Shown here one piece after another: positions 44,464 to 63,468 of a stretch of 64,000 nucleotides of DNA. How positions within the stretch are numbered: the first letter of the stretch is position 1; the number at the start of each line of letters is the position of its first letter. Under the pieces are notes generated by a model. The model saw nothing but the letters and a program-made list of their open reading frames with translations, did no database searches and was not told where the DNA came from. This DNA comes from Prosopocoilus inquinatus (lineage: Eukaryota; Arthropoda; Insecta; Coleoptera; Lucanidae): the NCBI GenBank assembly GCA_036172665.1, contig CM069874.1:47970707-48034706 (forward strand). The letters are read 5' to 3'. A program made the translations under genes and the position numbers.

Positions 44464-46631
44464 TAGACTGCGGAAGGCACTAAAAATTTCAATTTTAGGC
44501 GCCTAAAAAAGGCTCATATATGTGCAGAATAGGCACAAATAAAGTATAAATAGCCTCCAAAATTTTTATATATCACAATTCATCACAATGAAAAAAGCAA
44601 GTAAATTACAAAGATATTTTTATTATTTATCTTAAATAGACTTTTAGAAAGAAAGAACTGATCTTCCGGATTTTTTTCTAGAAACTGTTTAAAAATTCTA
44701 TTTTTCAGTTTTCTCCTAGGTATATTTACTGCCGCAAATACTTTATCCAAGTCTGCATAAAACTGATATTTTCCAGAAACTGGCTGAGTGAGGAATGTAT
44801 GAACTGATAATTGTTTATTTTAATATTGCATTAATGCAATCCATTTTTAATCCATTCTGAAATTAAAGCACTTATTTGTCCGTTTCTTTGGCATTTTTGT
44901 AAAAATTCGAAGTTATCTATTTAGAATCATTTAAACAATTAAATAATATAGATACATTTTAGAAATTTGAACGGATTCCCCTATGAAATTCCCTCTATTA
45001 TACGTTCGTTTGCGTACGTTCCTTGACATAAGAGACTTGATCTGCAATGTAAGCAAACGTCGCATCGCGTAGGTCAATCCATGTCAAACCCACGTTAATA
45101 ACCGCACCTGTGAAATGCAACCGAACAATTTTTGGCTAAAATACGTGTGTTGAATTTTGTGTAAAAACCAAAAAGTGAAACTTACTTATGGCCAGTTACA
45201 CCGAGCAGATACGCCGACCTTAAATTTAAGTATTGCTTATAATGTGACATTTGAAGTTACATAACATTAATGTAACTCACACTCTAAAAGACATTTAAAG
45301 TTAATCTTAAACGTTTTGGTACAATTGGACATTATTGTTTAATTTATTGCTCTACTGGTGTAGACCAAGGGTTCCCAACGGGGTCGAATCGACTCCTTGG
45401 TGTCAATGAAGACTAGAAAGAGGTCGGTGAACCCAGAGTGCTGGACTGGGGGCCAATGAACCTCTAAGGGTCTCCTTACTGGGTCGGATTTAGTTATGAA
45501 TTCTTGTCTAGTACAAGCCTATCTGAATAGTTCATTAAAAGAAAAATAGAAGATTTACGAATAATTGTACGTGAATTAAACATTTTAGAGGGTGTTAACT
45601 CGACTAAAAGAAGAACAAGAAGAAGAATAAATAGAAGATCTATTGATTATTAAAATAAAAATGAAATTCAGTCAAAACGAACGAAAAGAAAAACAAAAGT
45701 CGATCGTCGATGTGGCGAGCAAGAAAATAAAATATTGCGCTAAAACTAACGCTAGGTCAAATCGATGTTAAAAGAATGACGAGCGCAATCAAAAATGTAG
45801 TCTGCGAAATATTAGGTAAAGAAAAAAAGACCAATAGTTAAAATAATTAAAGTTAAATCGTATAACAGAGGAGGAAAAGGAAGGAAGGACTTAAAATGTA
45901 AAATAAAATGAACTCCCATGTAATCTCCAATCTAATAAAAGAAAATACAATAAAACAAAAGACGATCGACTGATAAAAAAAATAAAATTGCGTCAAATAA
46001 AATTTAAACAGAAAACAAAAGGAGAACAAAAGATGATAAATTAACAAATCAAATGAAATCGAATCAAAGAGAGAAAAGAAAACAAAGGTTGGTCAATTGA
46101 TTAAATTAAAAATTGAATTAAATCAAATGGAATCATTGATTACAAATTAACAATTAACTAACTAACTAACTGCAAATTAGTTAATAATAAAAATAATAAA
46201 ATCGAATAACAGAGAAAGAAAACTAAATCGGCGATCAATCGACGGAATTAAAGTGTCAAATGAAATGAACTCCAATTTAGTTAAAGAAAATTTAAACAAT
46301 ACAAAAGGCGATCGACTGCTAGTTAAAAAAAAAAACAAAAGTCGGATGAAAAAAGACAGTTGCTCTTTTGTTAAAAGCGACTGGATTCAACCTTTAATCG
46401 TTTTTATACCAATTTTATGCAAATTTAAACTTTATTCTGAGAATTTCTAAAAAAAAGGCACAGTATAGACATTTTTATCTGAAATAGGCTCTTATGCATA
46501 AATAGGCAAAAATAGGCATTATTAAACTTTACTATTTAAACAGTAACTACGTAAAACGTATTTGTAACAAGGTCCCATCAAAGTAGTGTTTAACAAATAG
46601 AAAAGGCAAATGCCTGAACTTCCGCAGTATG
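44464..46631. mobile_element. hAT element with decayed transposase, TSD GTTATTAC
   Basis: The ends TAGACTGCGGAAG and, inverted, CATACTGCGGAAG are flanked by GTTATTAC (44456-44463 and 46632-46639). Subterminal AATAGGCAC / AATAGGCTC repeats occur at both ends. A - strand remnant near 44640-44800 encodes FYADLDKVFAAVNIPRRKLK, clearly related to the two other BED-hAT transposases here. The interior from 45500 to 46440 is a long A-rich, purine-biased block with repeats of GATCGACTG. Confidence 0.8.
44640..44800 (-). pseudogene. hAT transposase fragment
   Basis: About 45 residues remain, aligned to the segment FNAELCKAFICADIPLAKLK of the transposase at 47083 and to [20 protein letters not shown] at 30900. 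The rest of the gene is gone. Confidence 0.7.
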
Positions 46632-46639
46632 GTTATTAC

Positions 46640-48734
46640 TAGGCTTAGGATAATTATGCGTTTGCATAATTGCATATGCAAATGCATATTTGGAACATTT
46701 TTATACATAAATACATATTTTAACTTTTTAGGGCATTAATGCATAATTTCCTGCATTTTTTTGTTTTAATTGCAAATTTGCGATTACTTCTTATTGCCAA
46801 GTGCAAACTGACATTTTATAGCAGACAATCTGAACAACCAGTGTTTCAAAATCAGAATACTTGGAAATAATAAGAGGACTAACAGTGTATGAAAACCGCC
46901 ATTGTTTACTGCGACCGCACATTATCCCACGAATTTCCAAGTATTTTGTCCGTGTTAATAGTACTCGTACAGACCATGGTATGGGGTAGCTCTCTTTCTA
47001 ATTTTACCATGAAATTCTGCAGAAAATTTCATCAACCTTCAGTAGTTGTAAGCTGATTGCAATAGGATTAACACCTCTCAAGATGCCAAAAGAAAAAAAG
47101 TGTGTAAGTGCAATTTTAAACCAGTTTGTGAAGGACTACGATGATTTTATAACGGATGGGCGTCTGTTATTTTGTAAATACTGCGAGGTTCATGTTATGG
47201 CAACCAAAAAGTTTCAAGTCACGCAGCATCTTCAAACCGGAAAGCATGCAAGTAATAAAAATCGCAAAAGGGGAAATAACGAACGGCAAGTGTTAATTTC
47301 TAATTTACCGACGCCTGGACCTAGACGTTCAGAATTCAATGCAGAACTTTGTAAGGCTTTTATTTGCGCAGACATCCCATTAGCTAAGTTAAAAAATGAA
47401 GTTCTTTGCCATTTTTTGGAAAAGTATACAAAGCAAAATATTCCAGATGAATCGACATTAAGAAAAAATTATGTTTCTGAATTGTATACATTAACATTGG
47501 ATAAATTAAGAGCAAAAGTAAAGGATCATTCTATTTGGGTGTCGTTGGATGAAGAACAAAGATGCATAGGAAATTTTGTGTTTGGTATATTAGGGGTTCC
47601 TGAAGAAAAAAATAAATCATATCTGCTGACTTTAAAAGTGTTGGACAAAGTAAATCATTCAACAGTCGCTGCTTTTTTCAACGACTCTTTAAGTTTATTG
47701 TGGCCGTCTGGAATTTTATATGAAAAAGTGCTAGCGGTTTGTAGTGATGCTGCACCATATATGTGCAAAACAATGCGGGGACTGCAGGTTTTATACCCAA
47801 ACATGATACATGTGACCTGTTTAGCACATGGCTTACATCGAGTAGCTGATTTAGTTCGTAATCTTTATTCAAATGTTAATGTGCTAATATCATCTATGAA
47901 AAAGATTTTCCTTAAGGCACCAAGTCATATTCAGAAGTTTCGGGAAATTTCGGGTGACATTCCACTTCCACCTGCGCCAATCATTACAAGATGGGGAAGT
48001 TGGATCGACGCTGCTGTGTATTACGCTGAAAATTTTGAAATTGTGAAGAAAATTGTTGATGAATTCGACTCTGAGGAAGCGCAGTGCATCGAAGAAGCAC
48101 AGAGTATTCTGAGAAAAAAAGGTATTCGAGAATATTTAATTTTTATTCGAGCTAATCTGGCATGCATTTCGACTGCAATCTCCAAGCTAGAAGCTAAGGG
48201 TCTATCTATACAAGAAAGCATTCAAATAGTAGAACATGTAGTTAACGGTTTAGCAAAACTCAAGAAAAGTGCTGTCAAAGAATACGGGCTATCAGCAACT
48301 GAAGAATATAAGTGAAGTGTTGCAAAATGAATCGACCCTTAATGAAAAAAACGAACATTTAAGTGTCAATGACGTTGTAAAATACGAATTTGTACCAATA
48401 GTGTGTCCTGCGATGTCGAGAGAGTGTTTTCTCAGTACAAAAATATTCTCGCCGACCACAGGCGCAAATTTACTTTTGAGAATTTGTTGTTTGTTGTAGT
48501 TAAATGTAATTATAATTTGTTTCTATAATAACGTCTAAATAAATAATTTAGAATTAAAAAAAAAGTTTTTGTTTTTTTGTAGCAAAATAATGAAGAATGT
48601 GGTAACATAAAAAATATTAGTTATTCTATAAAAGTTAATTTTTAATGCATATTTAAGTGCATATTTTTGATGATTTTAGTGCATATGTGCATGCATATTT
48701 TGAAGTTTTTTAATGCATAATTATCCTAAGCTTA
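46640..48734 (+). mobile_element. Near-complete hAT element, TSD GTTATTAC
   Basis: Terminal inverted repeats of 20 bp, TA(G/A)GCTTAGGATAATTATG, differ at one base. The 8-bp duplication GTTATTAC is perfect (46632-46639, 48735-48742) and the left copy is also the right duplication of the preceding hAT element. Subterminal TGCATATG / ATGCATA repeats crowd both ends. It encodes a transposase on the + strand with frameshifts near its end. Confidence 0.88.
47083..48525 (+). pseudogene. hAT transposase with BED finger, C-terminal frameshifts
   Basis: An uninterrupted frame runs 47083-48315 (410 aa): BED finger with CKYC and HLQTGKH, FNAELCKAF block, LDEEQRC (first Asp; the usual TTD is changed to EQR), CSDAAPYM (second Asp), CLAHGLHRVAD, ITRWGSW. 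No intron, unlike the relative at 29663-31248. The frame then shifts at about 48290-48315 and again at about 48408; the hATC segment with DVERVFSQYKN is readable in another frame and ends near 48525. Two shifts and the changed catalytic neighbourhood suggest it is inactive. The 410-aa frame could still make a truncated protein. Confidence 0.85.
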
Positions 48735-50205
48735 GTTATTACAGTTCGACTTACCTTACCTATTTTAAGGTCCGTCGTGCTGCGACTCACACAAGCGATA
48801 TACGCGTATGGTCACGTTTCCTCTGGAACGACACCGCTGACACAACGGCCGTGAGACTTCAGATTCTCCACAACACGTGTGAAAATAATAAAATTATGTT
48901 AAAGAAACTGTAAACTGTAAATTTTGCAACGGTGCCTATTTTTTCCACACAGAATCTTTTATTCTTTGAATTATATATACTTGATACTTGTGTAGGACGA
49001 AGTATATCATGCAGGCAAGGGTATTCCCCCTCCATTCCATCAGTTTTTCAACTTACTTAACTATAAATAATACTTTTAAAATTGCAAAACACTGTTCGCG
49101 ACTGTTACTCCACAGCTACGAGAGAAAAATGGTCGCAACGTTTAGTAGCAGCCTTCGTCTGATGTATGCAGCCGCCACCTCAAAAAAAACGTTTCCAGTA
49201 TTTTTAATAGCTCACTGAATGACAGAACAAAAAATTTTCACCAAAGAGGTCCCTACTGACTGCACGAATCTGTAAAATGTATATTGATGTAGTCGGCCTG
49301 GGGTTAGCGATTCCTTCAAATTTGCGAGGGGAAAACAACTTCCTCACATCTGCTTCTTTATTTGAAGTAAAAGGAACGCGTAATTTGAATGATGGAAGAG
49401 AAATGAGGTATGGTTATCTGAGAATAGGTGCAAAAGGAACGAGGCTATAGTTCATATAAAGCTATCAAAACAAGAAAATTTCAAGTGGAATTTTTTTGCA
49501 AACATTTCTGATTCCATTTAACATTAAGTAAACATGCTTTTCTGAAGTTAACATTCTTGACCGAATCTTTTTTCAACGTGTATTAACGTTAAATATTGAT
49601 AGTACGTAGGTACCAGCTAATATGATTTTAGTCAACCTTTTTACACTTTGCCATATTTTATGAAAGTCAAAATTAAATTTGTCATTTTTTTGTCGGTTAT
49701 TGTTGGAATTTGGCATTTTGTATAACCTTTAGTTATAGGAGTTTTAGGATAACCAAAAAATAGTGACTGTTCAAAAACTAAAAATGGAAAAGTATTCCCC
49801 CTAAACAAAAAGCAATCTAATAACACAGTGCACTTATTTATGAAAGAAATTGAAAGATACTGTCTTACGAGTTCAAACAAAAAAAATTCACCGTCTTAGA
49901 ACATTATTTACGCTTATTTAACTTTCAACTACTTTCATAAATTGCTTTTCCTTTCATGTTGCAAATGCCCATACTTTCACCCTTATTATCCTTCGCACTT
50001 AAAATAAGGAAAATGTTTATGTAGAGAATTCTAAAATGCGACATACAGACATCTATGTATATGTTTTCTTATTAAATGTTTATCGATGACATTGTTTAAA
50101 ACACTAAATAAAATATTTTTGTATTCTGTACTTTTATTACATTACATTTCATTGTTACATTTGTTCTTGCCTTTATTAAAATGGTAGATTTTCAACATTT
50201 TTGTG
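48735..50205. other. Intergenic region between hAT and DUS2 3' end
   Basis: AT-rich sequence. I see no gene and no clear repeat boundaries. Several 60-80 codon frames (48988-49218, 49641-49880) look like chance. Confidence 0.4.
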
Positions 50206-50283
50206 TAAACGGAAGGAGGGGATAAAAACTCAGATCTTCCACTGGTGATACCAGTCTGAGTTTTTATCCCCTCCTTCCGTTTA
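50206..50283. repeat. 78-nt hairpin with 29-bp perfect stem
   Basis: TAAACGGAAGGAGGGGATAA...CTCAGA (50206-50234) is the exact reverse complement of 50255-50283. The centre has its own ACTGG/CCAGT stem. It lies about 120 bp past the DUS2 stop, so it could be in the 3' UTR. The size fits a microRNA-like precursor, a small MITE or a structured 3' end; the perfect stem argues for a recent inverted duplication. Confidence 0.8.
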
Positions 50284-50405
50284 ACATTTATATCTTCACT
50301 ATGAGTGGCCGGGGGCCTCTTACAACTTCATTTTTGTATAAACTTAATATATCAGTTATTGTATTTTTATGCTGAGCTATGACAAACAAATTGATAAGAT
50401 GGAGT

Positions 50406-58334
<7,929 letters not shown>

Positions 58335-59523
58335 TTATTTCCAAACACAGCATCGTTCTACACGACCACCTAGTGGCCATAAATACATAAAATTCGCACG
58401 TGGGTAACCTTAGTCACTTCTAACAGCTGTCAAAATAACTCCTCTGCAGTGTTACCAACTATGCCAACCTCATCAAACCCAAAAGCCTTAAATCAACTGC
58501 TTTCCATTTGGGAGCGTGATGCCCGCGAGGCACAGAACGAAACTTTATGCGCAATATAACACATTTTATTTATAAGTCAGTTTGATCAATTAAATTTCAT
58601 ATTTAAATATTTTCCGCAAGCAATAGGGTACATGACAATAATATAAAATTATTAATTAAAACTCTCTAATCGAGACTATAGTCAATAACACACGCGAAAA
58701 CACCAAATTGGTACGCTGTTTCTATTTATTATTCTCTTAAATTAATAAATAAAATCGAAAATATTCAAATATAAATCACGTGGTTTCGAAAGGCTTCCCA
58801 TTCGTTGTGGTGTCAGTATTCATACATTGTCCTTGACGTTTATGTTGTATGCAGACGCTTGTCAAATAGTTTGAATGTTTGCTCTTAATATGTGCTGAAA
58901 AATATAGTTTTAATTTAAGCAACAATTACGAAGTGAATATCTTAAAGAAATTATTATATTTTTTTTACTATGTTGGTGAGATAATTGTGGTGGAAACGGG
59001 AACTTTTCACCATTAAGAAGTAAGGTTGGCGACACTAAATTTTATGAAACGCTTATAAATAATTTATTCGGAGTTCTTGCACAGGTATTTTTACATTATA
59101 GCCCAGCACAATACTGATAATATGTTTTACTCTTTATTGTAATAAGTTTTAAGTGTTCGTATTGATATTCACTTATTACGATTTGACAACATATCAACGT
59201 TGACGTCACACGGTCAGAATGTGCATTTGGCAGGAATTTAATCAATTCAAATTTCTTTAATTTTTTACGGCTTTAATATTCATTTATGAAAAAAAAAAGA
59301 AATATATCTAAATTATCGTATTTTTACCTACTTTCAAATAAAATCTTTAAAAAAAAATTTTCATGTATCCTATAAAGATAATTTTAAACTATTCCAAAAA
59401 GGCGCCAGTTTCTTCGAAAGCTTATTAATTTTATAAAAAGAAAGTTAGGAGACAAGCTTCCTGTAATTTTTCTTTCTCTAAAATGGTATTGTTTAAACGC
59501 GACTAAGAATAAGCATTTCTTAA

Positions 59524-59646
59524 GAGCGTTTTCCACTGGCTGCACTAGTGTGCACTGAGTGTATTTCCGTCTCGGTTTAGCTTTATGTAATAAAAAGAGA
59601 TGGAGATACACTCAGGCACACCGGTGCAGCCAGCTGAAAACGTTAT
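59524..59646. repeat. Hairpin MITE, family M, copy 3
   Basis: GCGTTTTCCACTGGCTGCAC and its inverse GTGCAGCCAGCTGAAAACG enclose GTGCACTGAGTGTATTTCCG and GAGATGGAGATACACTCAGG. This is the best-preserved member and shows the consensus of the family. Confidence 0.7.
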
Positions 59647-60222
59647 AAGAATAAGAAGGCAAAGAAGACAAAAACAAATTTTGAAAAGACCGATTTAGGA
59701 CATTAAGAATTAGAGCAAATAAAAAAGAAACCAAATAAAACTTGCAGAAAAATGAGAAACAAAAGAGATATGAAAGAACAGCAACAAAATACGAGGCATG
59801 AAGTGAACATTAAGGAAAAAAAATCAAACTGAACGAAAAACGACAATTTACCGAACGTACCAAAAATTACGTACAAAATAAAAACAAACTAAAAAGTCAA
59901 TAATACGATTGAAAAAAAGTTCATCTGGGGTGAGCACAAAACAAATGAAAAAAAAAATGAACTAAAAAAAGGTCAATAAAATATGAAAAATCAATCAATT
60001 TATTTCCTCAGATTACAAACATGTATAGCGGAAAAAGTCATAATTACACAGAACACAGATAACTAAACTAAGAGAAATCAATTCGATAAGAAAAACAAAA
60101 GAGAAACACAATGTACAGAAGCATAAAAAAAGACAAAAGAATAAGGTCACGTTTGGAAATTCATGTTCAAAATTAGTTTTATTTTTTTGGTTTTTATTCA
60201 AAATTCAAATCGCTTATTTTAT
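59566..60222. repeat. A-rich ~660-bp dispersed repeat, copy 2
   Basis: Direct copy of 26262-26920, with a complete family M hairpin at its left end in place of the half hairpin there. The 110-bp direct flanking repeats of the other copy are absent here. Confidence 0.75.
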
Positions 60223-61894
60223 GATTTAATTGCTGTTTTGAGTTTGTTGACTTAAATTCGTCGTACTGGCGCGACGCGTCTCAAGTTACGGAAGCCGTTG
60301 GAACGAACACATAATAAGCGAATTAGAAGTATTAGAAGTATTCCGTAAAATCATGCTTAAAACGAACGTGTATTTCTAAACATGGCTTCTTTTCGCAATG
60401 GGGTTAAAATAAATGGTATTTTGTAAATAAAAATAACTGTTTATCATAAAATTGTGTATTACTTTCCGCAAATGTCAAATTAAAAGGTACGCCGTGATTT
60501 AATTCACGGCATGAGTTTATTAGTTCCAACCATATTCCAACGAATACTAGACCACAAAGTCAGATGAACACGTTATATTTTTTTGTGGTTTCAATTTTTT
60601 TGTCGTTGCTGCAGTTTTGTTTCGTGAATTATAACGTATGTACGTACAGTCGAAAAAAAACTTTAGCATGCTTTGAAATAACAACGATTAACAAAGGTAT
60701 GTCTCAGCCCAAACACTCTTATTTACAACTGTCACTTGGCGCAGCAAATAACCTCAATTTTGTATCATTAAAAATGCAATATTACCAATTAATGTAAACC
60801 ATGATGACTGAAGTTTAATAGAAAAGTTATAGCAAAACCTTGTTTAGTTCCGTAAAACAACAGATCACCGAATAGAATATTTAACGTGAAAAGTAAAGAT
60901 GAATAATTTGAGGGTTACGTTCAACAAATGTCAGTATCAATAAAAAAGTAGGCAATCAAGTTAAGACACACGTTAATTTTCCGTGGATTGCTGCGAGTTG
61001 TTTTTCTATTGTACACACTTTATTAAGGTAGGATTTTATTGAGAGTCGATCGTTATGTGAAGACAACGAATGAAGTAGCCCAAATTCAGGTCCCAGACGA
61101 AAATAAGGTTTTTAAACGCCAAATAAGGTGTTTATAAATGTCACCCAAAATGGCGGAATTTCGTCCAATCTGTTAACCCTGTCTTATAATGTCAAAATGA
61201 CAAATGTTCTTTTTGATCCACGACCTACTAGATTTTACGAGACATCTTTTATGCAGCCTGGGCAACTTACTAGTTTAAGTGTTTCTCCGTTGGCGCCACT
61301 TACCCAAAAAAAACGGATACGGATGTACAGTTGCGGAAACATAAAGCGGGACAAGTCATAACGAAATTTCCGATTATTTTGATAGTGTGAAGTTTCCTTG
61401 GTGACGGTCGTGACCCTTCTAATTAATTTATTACCGTCGGTGAACGTCAGAAATAACTTGTCAAATTGAGTTCTTAAGAATGTATCGCCTTTCTAAGGGA
61501 AATGTAAGTGAAAATTTTCGACCAGTGAATCAAATGGAATTAGCGAAGCCTTTGGAAGAACTATGTGACATTTTGGATGTGGAATATGTATATTAGAAAT
61601 CTTAATTCAATCAATGTCCGGACATTTGCATTCATTAATTCAATAGAAAGGCTGGATGACTGTTATTTTGTTTCATTTTATTTCGCATGGCAATAATTGT
61701 AAGTAAAATAAAAACTAACTATTACACTAGCATGATTTATTTGTATGAGGTATTTGTCCGTTATAATTTTTAATTATAAACGGAATGATTAATCATTTTA
61801 CTTAGTGTGAAGGATGATAAATTACCATAGTTACCAAAATTTAGAAGTAAGGTTTAAACTAACGAAAATTTACTGTCCTGCTTTCTGTTTCCCC

Positions 61895-62150
61895 AACTGT
61901 ATAGTTGAAAGCAAAAAATAGTAGACAAAAAACAGTTTCCAGTAATTATCATTTCTCTAAATGGTATTGACTAAAGACGAATTTACAGATGTTACCAAAA
62001 CCTTAGGCTCGTTAATTATGAAAGCTTTCAAATTTTTTCAAAGTCATCTGAGAAATCGTCTCTAATCAAACCATTTTGAGAAATACTAATTACAGGAAAC
62101 TGTTTATTGTCTACTATGTTTTGCTTTCGACAGTGTATCTACAACATCAT
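61895..62150. repeat. Inverted repeat, arms ~75 bp
   Basis: GTTGAAAGCAAAAAATAGTA and the following CAGTTTCC(A)GTAATTA are repeated in inverse at 62075-62150 (TACTATGTTTTGCTTTCGAC). The loop is about 100 bp. A fragment occurs near 31805. Probably a MITE. Confidence 0.55.
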
Positions 62151-62200
62151 TTTGAATTTTGTTTGATGTCAAGTTACCGCGGTTTTTGACACATGAACTA

Positions 62201-63468
62201 TACAGGGTGTAATCAAATTAGTTTCACATATTAATACCGCAAGTTTCTCATCATATAAGAGAATTAATGCTGCAACTACCAAAAGTCTAGCTCAATAATA
62301 AAAAAATTACCTAGTGCACAAGCATTGACTCTTGTTTGAGAACTTTTGGTCGGCCGTGCACAAAAACAACGTTATAAAACAAAATTTCAGCAAAATTCAT
62401 GGTCAATTGCTTGATCGCATTTTAAAAGCCTTATGAGAACACAATAAAATAGAATCACCGACCCATTAAAGACGACAGTTCAAATTGACAACCTCTCGGT
62501 TGTAGCCCGTGTGTGCATTATAATTAAAGGAGAACAATTTAAATCTGCTTGCATTGATCAGAATTAAATCTGTTTCATTAGATAATCGACAATAATTAGA
62601 TATTGACATCCTGGTCTTTGTAAACCAGATGTACACATGATTTACAGTGTTAATTTCGCGTATTAAAGTAATTAAAAAAAATTATTAGTCGCTCTGATTG
62701 ATTGTCGCTTTGTTAATTATTTCCACTAACGAATACGTTTTTTCATAGTTCGAGTTCGATGACGCTTTATTGTTTTGGTTCCACAAAATAATAAAAGCGA
62801 TGACTGCATTCAATAATGATTTTCCGAAGTGCAGAAAGAAAAGACAGTCTTAGGCCCGGTTTCACCATCACAGTTTAACTTTAAACTTCGCTTTATTCCC
62901 ATAGTAACAATTGCAATGATAATTGTTTCCATAGGAATAAAACGGAGCTTAAAGTTAAACTGTGATGGTGAAATCGGGCCTTAATCATTTTGCGCAATAA
63001 AGAAATAATGCAGTTTATTGACGACCAGCAAATAAAGTACACGATGAATACGTATGAATTTGTAAAATCATTTTAGAAAATGGAATTTCTAATTTTTATT
63101 TATTTTTACAATTTTGTGAGCAGAAAACTATTAACAATTACGTGAAAATTGAGAAAATTAATTGATTTAATAAGCAACGCGATGGATATTTATAATTCTA
63201 TTCCGTTATGGAATTACATAAGCGAAGATTTTAACCCAGTGCCCTTCAGTTCGATGACGCTTTATTGTTTTACGACGTTTTATGATGCGCTTGTAGAAAC
63301 TGATACACGGCCAGTCAGAGGTTTTCAAACAAAAAGTCTCCGGGCTCTGGGGGGGTTTTAATTTCTTTAATTTTTCACCAATAAAATTCATATTTACAGA
63401 AATCACTTTCTTAAGTGAGAAAGAACTTACAGTTTTAATATGTGAAACTTATTTGATTACAGGCTGTA
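62201..63468. mobile_element. Fold-back-type element, TACAGGGTGTAATCAAATTA ends
   Basis: The left end TACAGGGTGTAATCAAATTA and the inverted right end TACAGCCTGTAATCAAATAA match for about 40 bp (to GTTTCACATATTAA). Flanked by TA. The PIF-type MITE 62853-62980 is inside. The rest of the interior is AT-rich with no gene. Confidence 0.65.
62853..62980. mobile_element. Palindromic PIF/Harbinger-type MITE, TSD TTA
   Basis: Starts GGCCCGGTTTCACCATCACA and ends with its inverse; almost the whole 128 bp is a palindrome centred near 62915. TTA flanks both sides (62850-62852, 62981-62983), the 3-bp duplication of PIF/Harbinger elements. Relatives at 33660-33800 and perhaps 2599-2778. Confidence 0.75.

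Noticed and set aside
49641..49880. Phe-rich 79-codon - strand frame
   Set aside because: Composition matches AT-rich noncoding DNA; no signal of a gene.
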